This document shows, piece by piece, positions 33,158 through 45,355 of a stretch of DNA of 64,000 nucleotides. Origin of the DNA: Areca catechu (Eukaryota > Streptophyta > Magnoliopsida > Arecales > Arecaceae); NCBI GenBank assembly GCA_021397845.1, contig CM038052.1:149198854-149262853 (forward strand), read 5' to 3'. The notes below the pieces were generated by a model. It was not told where the DNA came from and did no database searches. It saw only the letters and a program-made list of their open reading frames with translations. Within the stretch, counting starts at the first letter, position 1. Every line of letters begins with the position of its first letter. The position numbers and the translations under genes are program-made.

Positions 33158-34780
33158 TGTTGACTCTGTTATTGATTTTGATGATAAGCAAAATAATTAA
33201 GTATAAGTTGAGTACTAATGATTTCTTTGAAGTGTATTTTTATATAAAAAGGTGCTCATCAACTTGACAAAAATTATTTGATTGAAGAAGTCCCAAATTT
33301 TGATGAAAGATCTGCTTAAAGAGGACTTTGATAATTGAAGATTGCTTGAAATGACACATGAGTTCAACACAAACTTGTTTCAGCAGAAGTTCAAATGTTT
33401 ATGTGAAAATCTCAGTGAAGTGTCGACTCAAAGTGTCAACACATGACTAAGAAAGTGTCGACTCAAGCCGGTACGCAAGTAGAGTTTCAGTGGCACGGCC
33501 AAAGTGTCAACACATGAATGTCTAGTGTCGTCTCAAAGTGTCAACACATGGATCAGCTCATCATCTGAGATTTTTGAGTTATAGAACTTACTGAAGTTGA
33601 AGACTTGCTTGAAGTGTCGATACATGGATGCTAAGTGTCGACTCAAAGTGTCGACTCACTTGAGGAAGTATCGACACATCTGAGAATTCTAGAAAGCTAC
33701 ATTGAAGATATTTGAACTAGGTGTCAACTCATGGAGTGCAAGTGTCGACCCTATGTGTCGACTCATAGCCTGAAGTATCGATACTTGGAGCTCTCGAAAC
33801 AGTAACGGCTAGTTTTTCAAACATAGAACTTGCTCTTCTTGGGTCCCAATGGCTAGTTCTTCGTGTCTAACAGCTAGAAACTAAGTTTGAGGCCTTGAAA
33901 AGGTATTTATATGATTCAAATCAAATCAAAATACAAGGGAATGAAAAAGGAACAAACAAGAGAAAAGAAAAGAAGAGCATTCACTCCTATTCATCGAGTT
34001 CAACCAACTTCAAGCAAAAGCAAGTCTCCAAGCATTCAAGAGCCTTCAAGAGCATTCAAGATCTACCTTCTTGAGCATTAAAAGAGGCTTCATCAAGTTG
34101 GAGGTAGCACTACAACAAAGCTTCAAAGAGATACCCGCTTTTTATTACAAAGCTTTATTTGTTACTTTACTTCAAACTTATACTTGTTGTAAAGGTTTTT
34201 GGTTAGCCTATTGAAAAACCAAGGAGGTTATTGGCGAGCCTTTGAAAAGCATTTAGGTTCTTGGTTAGCCCACAAAACCAAGGGAGGTTGGTGGTGAGCC
34301 TTTGAAAACCATTTAGGTTCTTGGTTAGCCCACAAAACCAAGGGAGGTTGGTGGTGAGCCTTAAAACCATTTAGGTTCTTGGTTAGCCCGTAAAACCAAG
34401 TGAGGTTTTGACTTGTGAGCCTTGTGAAAACAAGTCGGGTTTTGATTAGTAAGCCCGGAAAACTAATCGACTGTAATCGGTTGAGATTATAGTGAATTTC
34501 CAAGTGGGTCTTGGGGAGTGGATGTAGGTGCATTGGATAGCACTGAACCACTATACTTCTTTTGTGTTTGTGATTGCTTGTCTCTTCAATTCTCTCTTTA
34601 AATTGCTCTTATCTTTATTATTTTATATTTCCGTTGCATACTTATTAAAGAGCACTTCACTTGCATTCATAGTACCTAGTTTATTTATTATATTGGTTTA
34701 CATTCTTGCATTCCATTTAAATAATTTTTAGAGACCCAATTCACCCCCCCCCCCCCTCTTGGGTTGCTTACTGGGCAACA
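33158..34780 (+). repeat. SIRE-A 3' LTR
   Basis: 1623 bp, TGTTGACTCTG...GGGCAACA. It has six exact TGTCGAC copies at about 33420-33760 and a run of about 14 C at 34744-34757, absent from the 5' LTR. Confidence 0.93.
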
Positions 34781-34822
34781 CAAGGTGGCCTCCTCTATCA
34801 CTGATAATAGCATTTCATTGGA
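34781..34822. other. 42-bp strip of Tat-B between SIRE-A and E5
   Basis: This is the continuation of the host sequence that ends at 16818, since the CAAGG duplication joins the two. It shows that E5 inserted only about 40 bp from the SIRE-A site. Confidence 0.7.
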
Positions 34823-37084
34823 TGTTGGGATCCTGTAAAAAGGAAACTGTAGGCAGTTTCATGCATGTATTGTGAAACTTTTTCAAATTTTAACACAATG
34901 AAAAATATTTATAGTATGCATTAGATATGATATAAAAACCAGCCTACAAAAGGATCTATGTCATGATATAATGAATATACAAAATCAAAAACAAGAATCA
35001 ATAAGCATAGATCTTATTGATGAAATAAAACCAATACTGTAGATCATATCTTCCATATGTATGAGTTCAGAACTCAATACCAAAGTGCATGTCTAAGATC
35101 ACCATAACTGATTTCTGTGGATTTGGGTTTCTTAAAGCTATACAAGTGTATGGCCTTTATAGGACGTCCACACAAAGCTTTGATTTGGTTGATCTCCCTG
35201 GAATACTAGCTCCTTGCAGAGACCACTTGCAACTTATCAAAACTTCTTTAGATCACTAGGACTCTCTAGGAGATGAAGAAAGATGGCAAAGAGGATATGA
35301 TGCAGTGGAGGAAAAAGGAGAAGAGACAAGACACTACTAACTTTTCTCTCTTCCTGAAACCCTAAATAAATCCTAGGGAACCCATGGCCGGAGCTACACA
35401 GCCATTTTTTTTATTTTTCTTTCCCCAACAAATCCCGTGACGTTACTTATTTTTCTCGATGAGAAGTCTCTTATCTCTCACACACATCGATTTTCTATCT
35501 TTTTAAGAAGTGGCATCCAAAGGGGTTAGGAAAGGATAAGGATAAGTTGGTTTTGATTCAAAATCAAAATAACTCCGACTTGAATTCAAAATTCAACCTG
35601 AATTCAAATTCAAATATTATACCAACCATCTAGATGATAAGAAGGGGTAAGAAACTTCTTCGTGGATGGGAAAAAACTTCATGCAAATTCTAAATTTGCA
35701 TGAAGAATGGTATAGTGCATGGGGGCTTTGGTGCTAGGGAGAGATCCAATCTAATTGGACTCTTATTTGATGAAACTTGAACTCAAACCAAATCCCATTT
35801 GGTTAGACCAAAGAGATAAGTAAACCTAATCAAATTAGGAACCTAATCTCATTTACTAAATTTTAATCCAATTAAACATAAATTAAGCCCAATTCTTGAT
35901 CAAATCTAGAATCAAACTTCCTTAGCAATTAGGTTATCTTATAACCTAATTAGGTTAAACTTAATTGAATCCAATTCAATTAAACTTGATCCAAACCTCA
36001 TTACTTAATAAAATTAATATATTTAGTAATCTAATTACTCATTAATCCTCTTATAATTTGCTAACTATTAGCAAATTATTTTATCATAACTTTTGTATAA
36101 GGTTAATCATCAATCATATTAATGATTATACCCTTGAATGATTCATAATTTTGATGAGCCATCGAATCAGGAAGGAACTTTTATTGTGTATGATTTCATA
36201 GATTCGAACACTAAGCTGGTAGCACAGGAATAAATTTGTATACTAATCAAAGTGACCATCTAGCAATAATACCTAATGTCTGAATAGGTCAAAAAGTTGC
36301 AAGGCAACATTCATGAAAACTTAGCATATAGCTACCATATAATTTATCCCTTTGACCCTTAATGCTTAAGATAACTTTAGAGTTAAAATATCAACCCTTA
36401 ATTAGTACATCCATATTGTGTCTCAATCCTTAATCAGGATGACTCCTTATAAGGATTATCCCGATCAAGGTTTTGCTAAATTGAAATATAGCAAAGCATT
36501 ATCTCCAATAACTTGGAGAAGTCAATCACATCTTGACTCACACATAGACTTCACAAGTACTTGACTGTACCTAAAAACCTTCTATCAAAGTATTAGAAAT
36601 ATAGGTAGTCCAGTACCAAAGTATAGTGAGTTGCTTACAAGTCATCTTGGTGATCTCAGGTCTGAGGAACACATATCCATATCCTATACAAGCAAAACTT
36701 GATAGTAGAATACTCCATAGTTGGGTCACGTTTAGTAAAATATACTCCTATATTTTATTTGTATGCCATATCAGTGTCTCCACACTTCTTGGTCATAGGG
36801 ATAACCAACCCATATGCATACAATGACCTATACTCAATAAACATTATCATCCTTAATAGCATATCATTTGGTTACAAACAAGTTTAAGAACTACACAATA
36901 AATCCTATTTTATCGATTGAAAGTAGTTCTAAGAATTTCATCATAAAAGAGTTCATAAAAGAAAGATGCACAAATTATGATGAAGTACCAAATAATATTT
37001 ATTAATTAATAATTTATATATAAATTAGAAAGGGCACAACTATCTATAGCTTAGATGATTGGCTTTAGGACATAATTCCCAACA
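34823..37084 (-). repeat. E5 3' LTR
   Basis: 2262 bp; the minus strand starts TGTTGGGAATTATGTCC and ends GGGATCCCAACA. It follows a purine-rich CATGTAGGAGA on the minus strand. Such long LTRs with this start are common in monocot Angela-type copia elements. No second copy is in the window. Confidence 0.82.
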
Positions 37085-40044
37085 TCTCCTACATGGACTA
37101 AAGCCAATCGGAACAATATTTAATACCTATCTTCCATTTGTGATCGCCAAACTCTTTGATTCTGAGGGTTTTAATAAATGGATCGACCAAGTTCTCTTTT
37201 CCATCAATCTTCTGAAATCGATGTCATATTGATTCACGATCTCTCGTACAAGATGGTAGCGATATAGAATGTGCTTGGTTCTTTGATAGGACTTTAGTTC
37301 TTTCACTTAAGCTATGGCTCCAGAGCTGTCACAATACAGAAGAATGCACTATCAATGGAGGGTGCCACTCCAAGATCGCTAATGAACTTCTACAACCAAA
37401 TAGCTTCCTTTGTAGCATGGATGTTGCAATATACTCCATCTCGCAAACAAAATTGGCTATAGTATGCTACTTGAAACTTTTTTAGTATATTGCTGTACAA
37501 TTAAGGATAAATATAAAACATGACATACTTTTACTATCATCATAATCTAACTAAAAATTGGAATCTGTATATTCCATAAGTTTTAAGTTAGTATCTCCAT
37601 AAATTGGCCATTGGTTCTTAGTATTTCTCAAATTCTTAAGGATTGTTTTTATAACTTTCTAATGGTTCTCATCCAGATCAAGCTGGTATCTACTCGCAAT
37701 CCCTAGAAAGTAGTCTATATGCATGGCATACATGATAGATCTTACTATCGAGGCATATAGGATTCTACTCATATTCTCTTCCTAGAAGAGTTGTCGAACA
37801 ATCCTTCTTAGAGAGAAATTTCCTAGCCTATCCATAGATAGCCCTTCTTGGAATTCACCATGCCAAAAAATTTCAGCATGTTATTAATGTACGTGGATTG
37901 GGACAATCTAAGCAACCTTTTAGATTTATCTCTATAAATCTTTATCTTTAGGATGTAGGATGCTTCTTCTAAATCTTTAAAGGAGAATTGAAATAACAAC
38001 CAAAGTTTTACTCCATGTAATGCAGGGATGTCATTTCCAATAAGAGAATATCATCCATATACAATATAAGGAATACAATTATAGAACCATTAGCCCAATT
38101 ATAAATATAGGATTCTTCTTCGTTCTTAACAAAGCTATGCATTCTGATTGTCTTATCAAAATTCATGTTCCAACTATGAGATGCTTGCTTTAATCCATTA
38201 ATAGATCTCTGAAGCTTGCATACCTTTCAAGCTATATCATATACACCTCTTCATCCAACTCTCCATTTAGAAAAGCTATCTTAACATCCATCTATCAGAT
38301 TTCATAATCAAGGTATACCGCTATCGCAAGTATAATCTGAATAGACTTGAGCATTGCCAAAGAAGAAAATGTCTTATCATAGTAAATACTATAATGTTAA
38401 TGATATCCCTTAGTGACCAAATAGGCTTTATAGATATCCACATTTCCATCTGCACTCCTTATCCTTTGAATATCTATTTGCACTCAATGGATTTTATCAT
38501 TTTAGGTGGATCAATGAGTGTCCATACATCATTGATCCTCAAGGACTCTATTTCAGATTTCATTGTATCAAGCCACTTATCAGAGTTAGATCTCTATATG
38601 ACATCCAAATAGGTGATCAAGTTCTCGTTGTTCTTATCAAGTTCAACAAGATCACCATCCCGGACCAAGAAACCCTAATATCTATTTGGCTGATGTGGTA
38701 CTCTATCGAATGTCCTCAAAGGTACCTCTATAATGGTCTCTAGGTTTGATCTAATCAAATCCAGTTTTATATTTTCACTTGCTTATGTCAGTTCTTCTAC
38801 CTGTCACCAAGTTCAACTTTAATGGCTTTAGTTCCTTCTCCAAGAAACTCCTTTTTCAAAAGATAGCCCTAAGACTGACGAACACCTTTTATTCTTCAGC
38901 AAAGTAGAAGCAATAATCCTTAGTTTCTTTTGGATACCCAATAAAAATATATTTATCAAACCTAGGTCTAAGCTTATATGTCTTTAAATGTTTGACATAA
39001 GCTAGGTATCCTCAAATCCTAAGGTGTGAGAGTACTGCCCTACACCCTGTCCATATCTCATATAGTATTTTATTGATAGATTTGCTTGGAACCTTATTAA
39101 ATATATAACAAGCCATCTCAGGAGCATATCCCCAAAAAGAGATTAGCAAACTTTCAAAGTCCATCATGGATTAAACCATGTCTAATAGTATTCGATTCCT
39201 CCTTTCTGATACTCCATTATCCTAAGAGGTGTCCATTGTGAGAGAATCCCATTCTTTTTTAAACAAGTCAAAAACTCACTGATAAGGTATTTTTTTTCTT
39301 GATCTGATTAAAGAGTTTTAATATCCTTTCTAGTTTTTTTTTCAACCTCATTATAAAATCATTTAAACATTTCAAACAATTCAGACTTATGCTTCATAAG
39401 ATAAACAAACCAATACCTAGATAGGTCATAAATAAATGTAATGAACTAGTAAAACCCACCTCTGGCACTAGTATTCAATGGTCTACATATATCAGTATAT
39501 ATTAGACTTAGAACTTCATTGACTCGTTCACCTTTTCTAGTAAAAGGTAACTTAGTCATCTTTCCAAGAAGACAAGATTCATATATCAATAATGATTCAC
39601 AATCATTGATATCAAGGATTCCCTCTTTTATTAACCTATTTATCATGTTCTTATTAATATGACCGAGCCAACAGTGACAAAGATAGGCATTAGTGACATT
39701 ATCTAATCTAAGGTGTTTATTAGATATGTACACTATACTAACACGCTATGATAAAATATAAATATCATTTCTTAATTGTTCATATATTAAAGTAACACCA
39801 TTCTTAATAATATCATAAAAATCATTCTTTATTAAAAATTCATATCCATTCTTGGCTAAAAATCCCACAAAAATAATATTTAATAATAATGAAGGACAAT
39901 AGTGATAATCACTTAAAATGATAATATTATAATTAGAAACTAGCTTGGCAATTTCTAAAGCTAGGATTGGAATATAACTTTCATCTCCCATATTCAAGAA
40001 TCTCTTACCATCTTCAAATCTCCTACTAGCATGATGTAGGATTT
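37085..40044 (-). pseudogene. E5 pol remnant
   Basis: Minus strand, right to left: protease-to-integrase linker (GDESYIPILALEIAKL), integrase zinc finger (HCWLGHINKN ... YESCLLGK, about 39700-39545), integrase core with SERRNRILLDMV (about 39205), ISFWGYAPEMACY, PRFDKYIFIGYPKE, reverse transcriptase with a YMDDIL motif near 38075 followed at once by a one-base loss, and an RNase H end (NLVDPFIK, near 37180). Stops occur every 20-60 codons. All wording is Ty1/copia. Confidence 0.85.
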
Positions 40045-40462
40045 TGTGTGGTGCTCCCAAGCCTTGGAGAGACTTGGGAGGCCATGGCAGGGATGCTAGA
40101 GGCGATCCCTAGGCACTTGGAGGCATGCCAAGTAGTTCCTGGAGGTGTTCTAGGGGGTTCAAGGTATATTCATGGATAGGTTTGGGAGCTTAGGTTTATA
40201 GGTACCAAGGGCCCTAGAGTTATGTTGGTCAAGGGGCTTGACCCAAGGTTGAGGGTTTTTCACGTGGGTCTTCTTAGTTGGTGAGAGGGGGCACCAATGT
40301 CCCGGTTCTTGTTTTGTAACAAGGTTCTTCTCCAATGGAATAATACAATCTCTCTTGTTCTCCTACATACATCTCTTCGCTATATGTCATTTGTTGCATT
40401 ATATTGAATTTAAGAACAGGTTGTTGCTGGTTCTTGAATCAAGAAGGTTGGTTCTGGATTTC
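40045..40462 (+). repeat. E4 5' LTR, first part (deleted, then split by E3)
   Basis: TGTGTGGTGCTCCC... aligns with 50411 onward, but about 720 bp corresponding to 50617-51336 are missing at 40250-40262. The rest of this LTR is at 49274-49349 and ends CAATA instead of CAACA. Confidence 0.85.
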
Positions 40463-41701
40463 TGATGCGGGACCTATATATGCATGCAAGTATTTTTTTG
40501 TATTTTTAATATTAAGTGTGTGTTTAATTCCTGAAGAATAGATCAAGAACCTAAGTAGAGAATTCTATGCAAGTAAGAAACTAAAGCATGCAAAGATAGG
40601 ACCTAAAAGCAACAGAAAGAGAAGGATCGCCGAGGCTGAGAAGCCTCGGTTGGGCTAGTTCACCTTCAATAATACTACTGGTGGCAGAGGGGGTGTACCT
40701 GGCAATGTCTGATGTTCCTGGTGAAGATCGCAGCGAAGAGAACCCTCATCCTCGATGGATGCGGCCTGGAAAACCAAGCTAAAGACCCGCGGATACCCGG
40801 CTTTCTGCTCGGTGGTCCGATTGAGGCCCGGCTGGAGTCGTCGGATTCGTTAGAGTCGAGAGACCTACAAACGACCTTTCAAGGGTTGGAAAACTCAAAG
40901 GAGAAGAAGATATAAGGGAAATACAGCAAAGGGAAGAGGTGTTTAGGAGTGGGCGGCCAAGGATTTGGAGGGCAGGCTGGTGGCAGGATGCAGTTGCAAA
41001 CACTGGGAAGAAGAAAAGCTCTCAGAACCCCTTAAGCACACAGCAGGGTAGCACACAGCAGTTGTAGAAAACTCAATTATATTTCATATATCAAAATTTA
41101 TTCTCATATAAGAGACTAGGGTCCTTTAAATAGACCCTTAGTCTTGGGCTTCAAGTAAGGGTACAATGGACTTTACCTAGGAATTCTATTCCCACCCAAA
41201 CCCTAGCTAGAAAATAAGGAAACCCATGGAAGAAAATCCCTACAATCTCTCTCCTCTCCTCTTGCCTTGGTCGGCCAAGAGGGGTGACTCTAAGTGGCCG
41301 ACCAAGGGGAAGGTCACTCTAAGTTTGTGGCACCCTAGCTCCTCTCCTGGGCCTGGACTGGCCCAATTTGCTTCCAACTGCAGTCTAGGGCTTCAGGGCT
41401 TTTGATTTCTCCTCCTGAAGTCTTTAAATCTTCAGGCTGGGTTGGACTTGGGCTTCACTTCCATGTCTTCAAGCTGGTTAGACTTGGTCTTCACTTTTAT
41501 TATGTGGTCTTAAGTCTTCAGTGTACTTAGACAGGACTAAAAAAAAAAAAATTAGCTCAACATGAGCTGACTGATACAGGACTCAAGTAAAGACAACATA
41601 GATGAACTAAGATTTATTACAATGGACTTGAATGTAACTAAGTGATTCACAGGGGGTTGAGAAGCCTCTATCTTATTCTGGTACCTGTGGTATCCGAACC
41701 A
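40463..41701 (-). repeat. E3 3' LTR
   Basis: 1239 bp, TGATGCGGGACC...CCGAACCA. A minus-strand TATA-like CTATTTAAAGG lies near 41140. The inverted repeat CTCGAC-CCT-GTCGAG follows at 41727-41741, just inside the internal region. Confidence 0.92.
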
Positions 41702-44700
41702 ATTCTCCCGGGGTGGGAGAAACTCGACCCTGTCGAGTGGGAATCAAGCTAGCTTACATATCTCTCGAGGAGGTCTGGATTGAGGTGTTGCAAGTCCTCT
41801 TGAGAAATCCATGAATCATCCGACTCTGGCCTGCCTTGCCATCGAACCAGGTAGCGTTGATAACCGCAGCCCTGGGTCGTGATGGCTTGGTCATCCAGGA
41901 TACGCTCGATCCGTTCTCCTCTCTCAGGCCAATTTATAAGTGGACATTCTGGGCTAGGGTCACTCTCAATGGAAGGAATAGGTCCAAAGGCCTCACTAGG
42001 TATCGCTGCCAATTCCCTGTGCTCAACCAGGTCTGCAATATTGAAGGTAGAACTAATGCCCAGATCCGAAGGCAAATCTAACACATAAGCATTTGGTCCA
42101 ACCCTCTCTATCACTCTAAAAGGTCTGGCTCCACGAGCATGAAGTTTCTTAACAATCCTGGGAAGGAACCGCTCAGGCCTAAGCCTAATCATGACAGAAT
42201 CCCCTACATCAAATTTCTTGGCCCTTCTTCGAGAATTAGCCAGTTTCTTATATGTTTCATTATTTAGATATATTTTTTAGCTAATGTCCTTATGCAAGTC
42301 TCTAATATGCTGTGCGAATGATTCTACAGACTCTGAGACTCGTGCATGAACAGGTAAAGGAATCAGGTCAGTGGGGTGATTAGGCTTGTACCCATGGACT
42401 ATCTCAAAAGGACTCTTGCCCATTGTCCTATTCACTGAACTATTGTAGGCAAACTCTGCTCTAGGCAATAATAGATCCCAAGTTCCAATGTGTTCACCTA
42501 CCAGGCATCTAAGGAGGTTTCCAAAACTATGGTTCACCACTTCGATTTGGCCATCTATTTGGGGGTGGTAGGCTATAGAAAACTTAAGCTTGGTCCCTAA
42601 TAGGTTCCATAGGGTTTTCCAGAAATAATTGGTGAACCTAACATCCCTATCATATACGATGGTCTTGGGTAGGCCATGGAGTCTAACCACATGATCAAAG
42701 AAAAGCTTGGCTACTCTAGACGCATCAAAGGTCTGGGAATTGGGGATGAAGTGAGCCATCTTAGAGAACCTATCAATCACTACAAAGATAGAATCATGTC
42801 TCTTCTGGGTCTTAGGCAATCCTAACACGAAGTCCATACTTAGGTCATGCCAAGGGCGATCAGGCACTGGTAAAGGTGTGCAGAGACCGGTGTTTTGCTT
42901 CTACTACTTTGCAACAGCACAAGTTCTACACCTGGCTATAATCTGAGCAACATGCCTTTTCAATCCTAGCCAAAAGAACTGGTCTTCTATCACTAAAATG
43001 GTCTTATTCCTACCAAAGTGACCAGCTAAACCTCCAGCATGGGTCTCCCAAATTAGAAATTCTCTAAGGAAAGTTTTAGGTATACAGAGTCGATTGTTTT
43101 GGAAAAGGTAGCCATCTTGAATGGTATACTCATTATGGGTACTGGATGGTCCTAGCCTAGGAGTCTGGTAAATGTCTCCAAAGTCTGGGCAGGTTTCATA
43201 TTCATCCTTTAACCTATCAAACCCTATGACTTGGGTGCTAACTGATCCTAACAGCAAAGTCCTACTGCTCAGGGCATCTGCTACCTTATTTTTTGTGCCG
43301 GCACGGTGCTTCAGGATAAAGGTATAGGCCTGAATGTACTTGATCCATTTACCGTGCCGTGGGTTAAGTTTCTTTTAAGAGTTTAGGAACTGAAGTGCCT
43401 CATGATCAGAAAATAAGACAAACTCCTGCAGTAGTAAGTAATGTCTCCAATATCTAAGGGCCTGGACTACCGCATAAAATTTCTTATCATAGGTAGAGTA
43501 CTTAAGTTTAGCCTCATTCAGCTTCTCACTGAAGAAGGCTACAGGGTGATTCTCTTGACTTAGTACCCCACCTATTCCTACTCCCCAGGTGTCGCAAGCG
43601 ACCTCAAATACCTTAGTGAAGTTAGGTAATCTAAGGATGGGTGCATAGGTCATCTTATTTTTAAGCTCTAGGAAGGCCTTATCAGCTACTTTGGTCCACT
43701 CAAATGTACCCTTCCTAATGCAATCAGTTATAGGTGTGACGACTATACTAAACCCCTAATGAATCTTCTATAAAAGGTTGCTAGGCCATGGAAGCTATGC
43801 ACATCGTGGACACTAGTGGGTTAGGCCACTCAACAATTGCCCTAACCTTTTTAGGATCTACAAAAACTCCCTCAGGGGTGACAACAAAACCTAGGAAGAT
43901 AACCCTATGTGTCATGAACTCACACTTCTTAAAGTTGGAATAGAGGCTATTCTCCTTAAGGGTCTGGCATACTAATCTCAGATGACTAAGGTGGTCCTTC
44001 TTAGTCCTGCTATAAATTAAGATATCATCAAAGTAGGCCACAACAAATTTTTCAGTATATTCTTTCAGGACTTGGGTCATAATCCTCATAAATATACTTG
44101 GTGCATTGGAGAGTCTAAAAGGCATCACAACCCACTCAAACAGGCCATCCTTAGTCTTGAATGCGGTTTTCCACTCATCTCTAGGTCTAATCCTAACCTG
44201 ACGATAGCCGCTCTTAAGGTCGATCTTTGATAAAACTTTAGCTCCGGCCATCATGTTGAACATATCATCCAATCGGGGGATGGGAAACCTATATTTCATA
44301 GTTATTTTGTTAATGGCTCTATTGTCTACACACATCCTCTAGGTACCATCTTTCTTAGGGATCGGTAGAGCAGGGACTGCACATGGGCTCAAGCTCTCCC
44401 TAATAAAACCCTTCCTAAATAATTCTCCCACTTGTTTCTGTAATTCTTGATGCTCACTGGGATTCATCCTATAGTGAGGAAAGTTAGGTAAAGTGGCTCA
44501 TGGGACTAAGTCTATTGCATGTTGGATGTCTCTAAGAGGTAGTAATTGATCAGCTAAATCATCAGGGAAGACATCCTCAAATTCTTTCAGAGCCTCAACA
44601 ATTTTTTTAGGGTGTTCCTTTTGGGTCGGCTCATGTATTTCTTTGGTGGTCAAGATCCAAATAGGGTTACCCTCAGCAATCTCTCTTTCTAACTCCTTAG

Positions 44701-44741
44701 CCTTAATCAGATTAACTTCATGTTTCTTGTCCTTAAGGCTA
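41702..44741 (-). pseudogene. E3 pol, part 2 (reverse transcriptase to chromodomain)
   Basis: Minus strand: 44809-44498 linker before reverse transcriptase (VEALKEFEDVFPDD), 44335-43781 reverse transcriptase (CVDNRAINKIT, LSKIDLKSGYRQ, catalytic AYFDDILIYS), 43653-43375 RNase H (EVACDTWGVG, LFSDHEAL), 43257-42904 zinc finger (HAGGLAGHFG, CRTCAVAK), 42867-42277 integrase core (SMDFVLGLPKT, IVYDRDVRF, and QIDGQIEVVN in place of QTDGQTEVVN), 42192-41749 C-terminus and chromodomain (YLVRWQG, DSDDSWIS). Stops separate the blocks. The same family as E1, with more decay. Confidence 0.92.
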
Positions 44742-45355
44742 TGATGCAGTACAGAGATTGGACTGGATCGCTGGCGAGCATGAAAGTCACCAGAGATTAG
44801 GATTTGCAAAGAAGGAGGAAAGAAGAGGGTGCGCAGTTAAGAAAAATACTGGGGTTCACATAGATTCCCCAAGAAGAACAAGCACATAGCAAACGGGCTC
44901 ACACAGATGCCCTAGAAGAACAAGCACATAGCAAAGGGGCTCACATAGATGCCCTGAGCTCACACAGATGCCCAAAATCAGGGATCACACAGAAACCCTG
45001 GGAAGATGGAGAAGGGATCATACAGATACCCTAGGATCACACAGATCCTTCACACAGAACAATAAAAATTTTATTCATCCATCCCCCATTACAAAAGGCT
45101 GAGGGTGGTATTTATAGATTTTCCAACCCTCATTTGAATTTGAATACAAGATAAAAAGATAAGAACAAATCAAATTCAAATTTAAGATAGGATAAGATAA
45201 GCCTATCCATATATCAATCCTAACCAACCAAATCCTAATTCAAATTTTAAACAAAAGATAAATCCTAAATAAATTTATTCCAAAAATGCTTCAAGATCTA
45301 TTCTACTCCAAGAATTATGCTTGCTCCAAGATCCGTGCTTGAGATGTCCCCATCA
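44742..45355 (-). mobile_element. solo LTR inside E3
   Basis: 614 bp, TGATGCAGTAC...TCCCCATCA, flanked by the perfect duplication GGCTA (44737-44741 and 45356-45360). It splits the E3 protease-reverse transcriptase linker. A minus-strand TATA-like TATAAATACC is near 45115. No internal region, polypurine tract or primer site accompanies it, so it is a product of LTR-LTR recombination. Orientation is inferred from the TATA. Confidence 0.88.
44848..45010 (-). repeat. tandem units of about 42 bp in the solo LTR
   Basis: The phrase 'CTCACACAGATGCCCTAGAAG' and 'AACAAGCACATAGCAAA' recur two to four times with small changes. The repeats lie in the part of the LTR downstream of the TATA. Confidence 0.75.

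Larger units (their letters stand above)
16819..34780 (+). mobile_element. SIRE-A: SIRE/Maximus-type Ty1/copia element with an extra 3' ORF, interrupted by E2
   Basis: Both LTRs are present and flanked by the perfect duplication CAAGG (16814-16818 and 34781-34785). The order is 5' LTR, tRNA-Met primer site, gag with zinc knuckle and long coiled coil, protease, integrase, reverse transcriptase, RNase H, an extra ORF, polypurine tract and 3' LTR. This is copia order (integrase before reverse transcriptase), and the extra ORF after pol is a SIRE trait. Without E2 and its duplication the element is about 11.2 kb. Multiple stops and frameshifts in every gene make it inactive. Confidence 0.93.

Noticed and set aside
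34228..34551. 107-codon minus-strand frame with HHQPPLVLWANQEP repeats
   Set aside because: Antisense of the tandem units in the SIRE-A leader; no start context or relative.
44848..45010. CRISPR-like array
   Set aside because: Units are contiguous diverged tandem repeats inside a plant LTR, without spacers.
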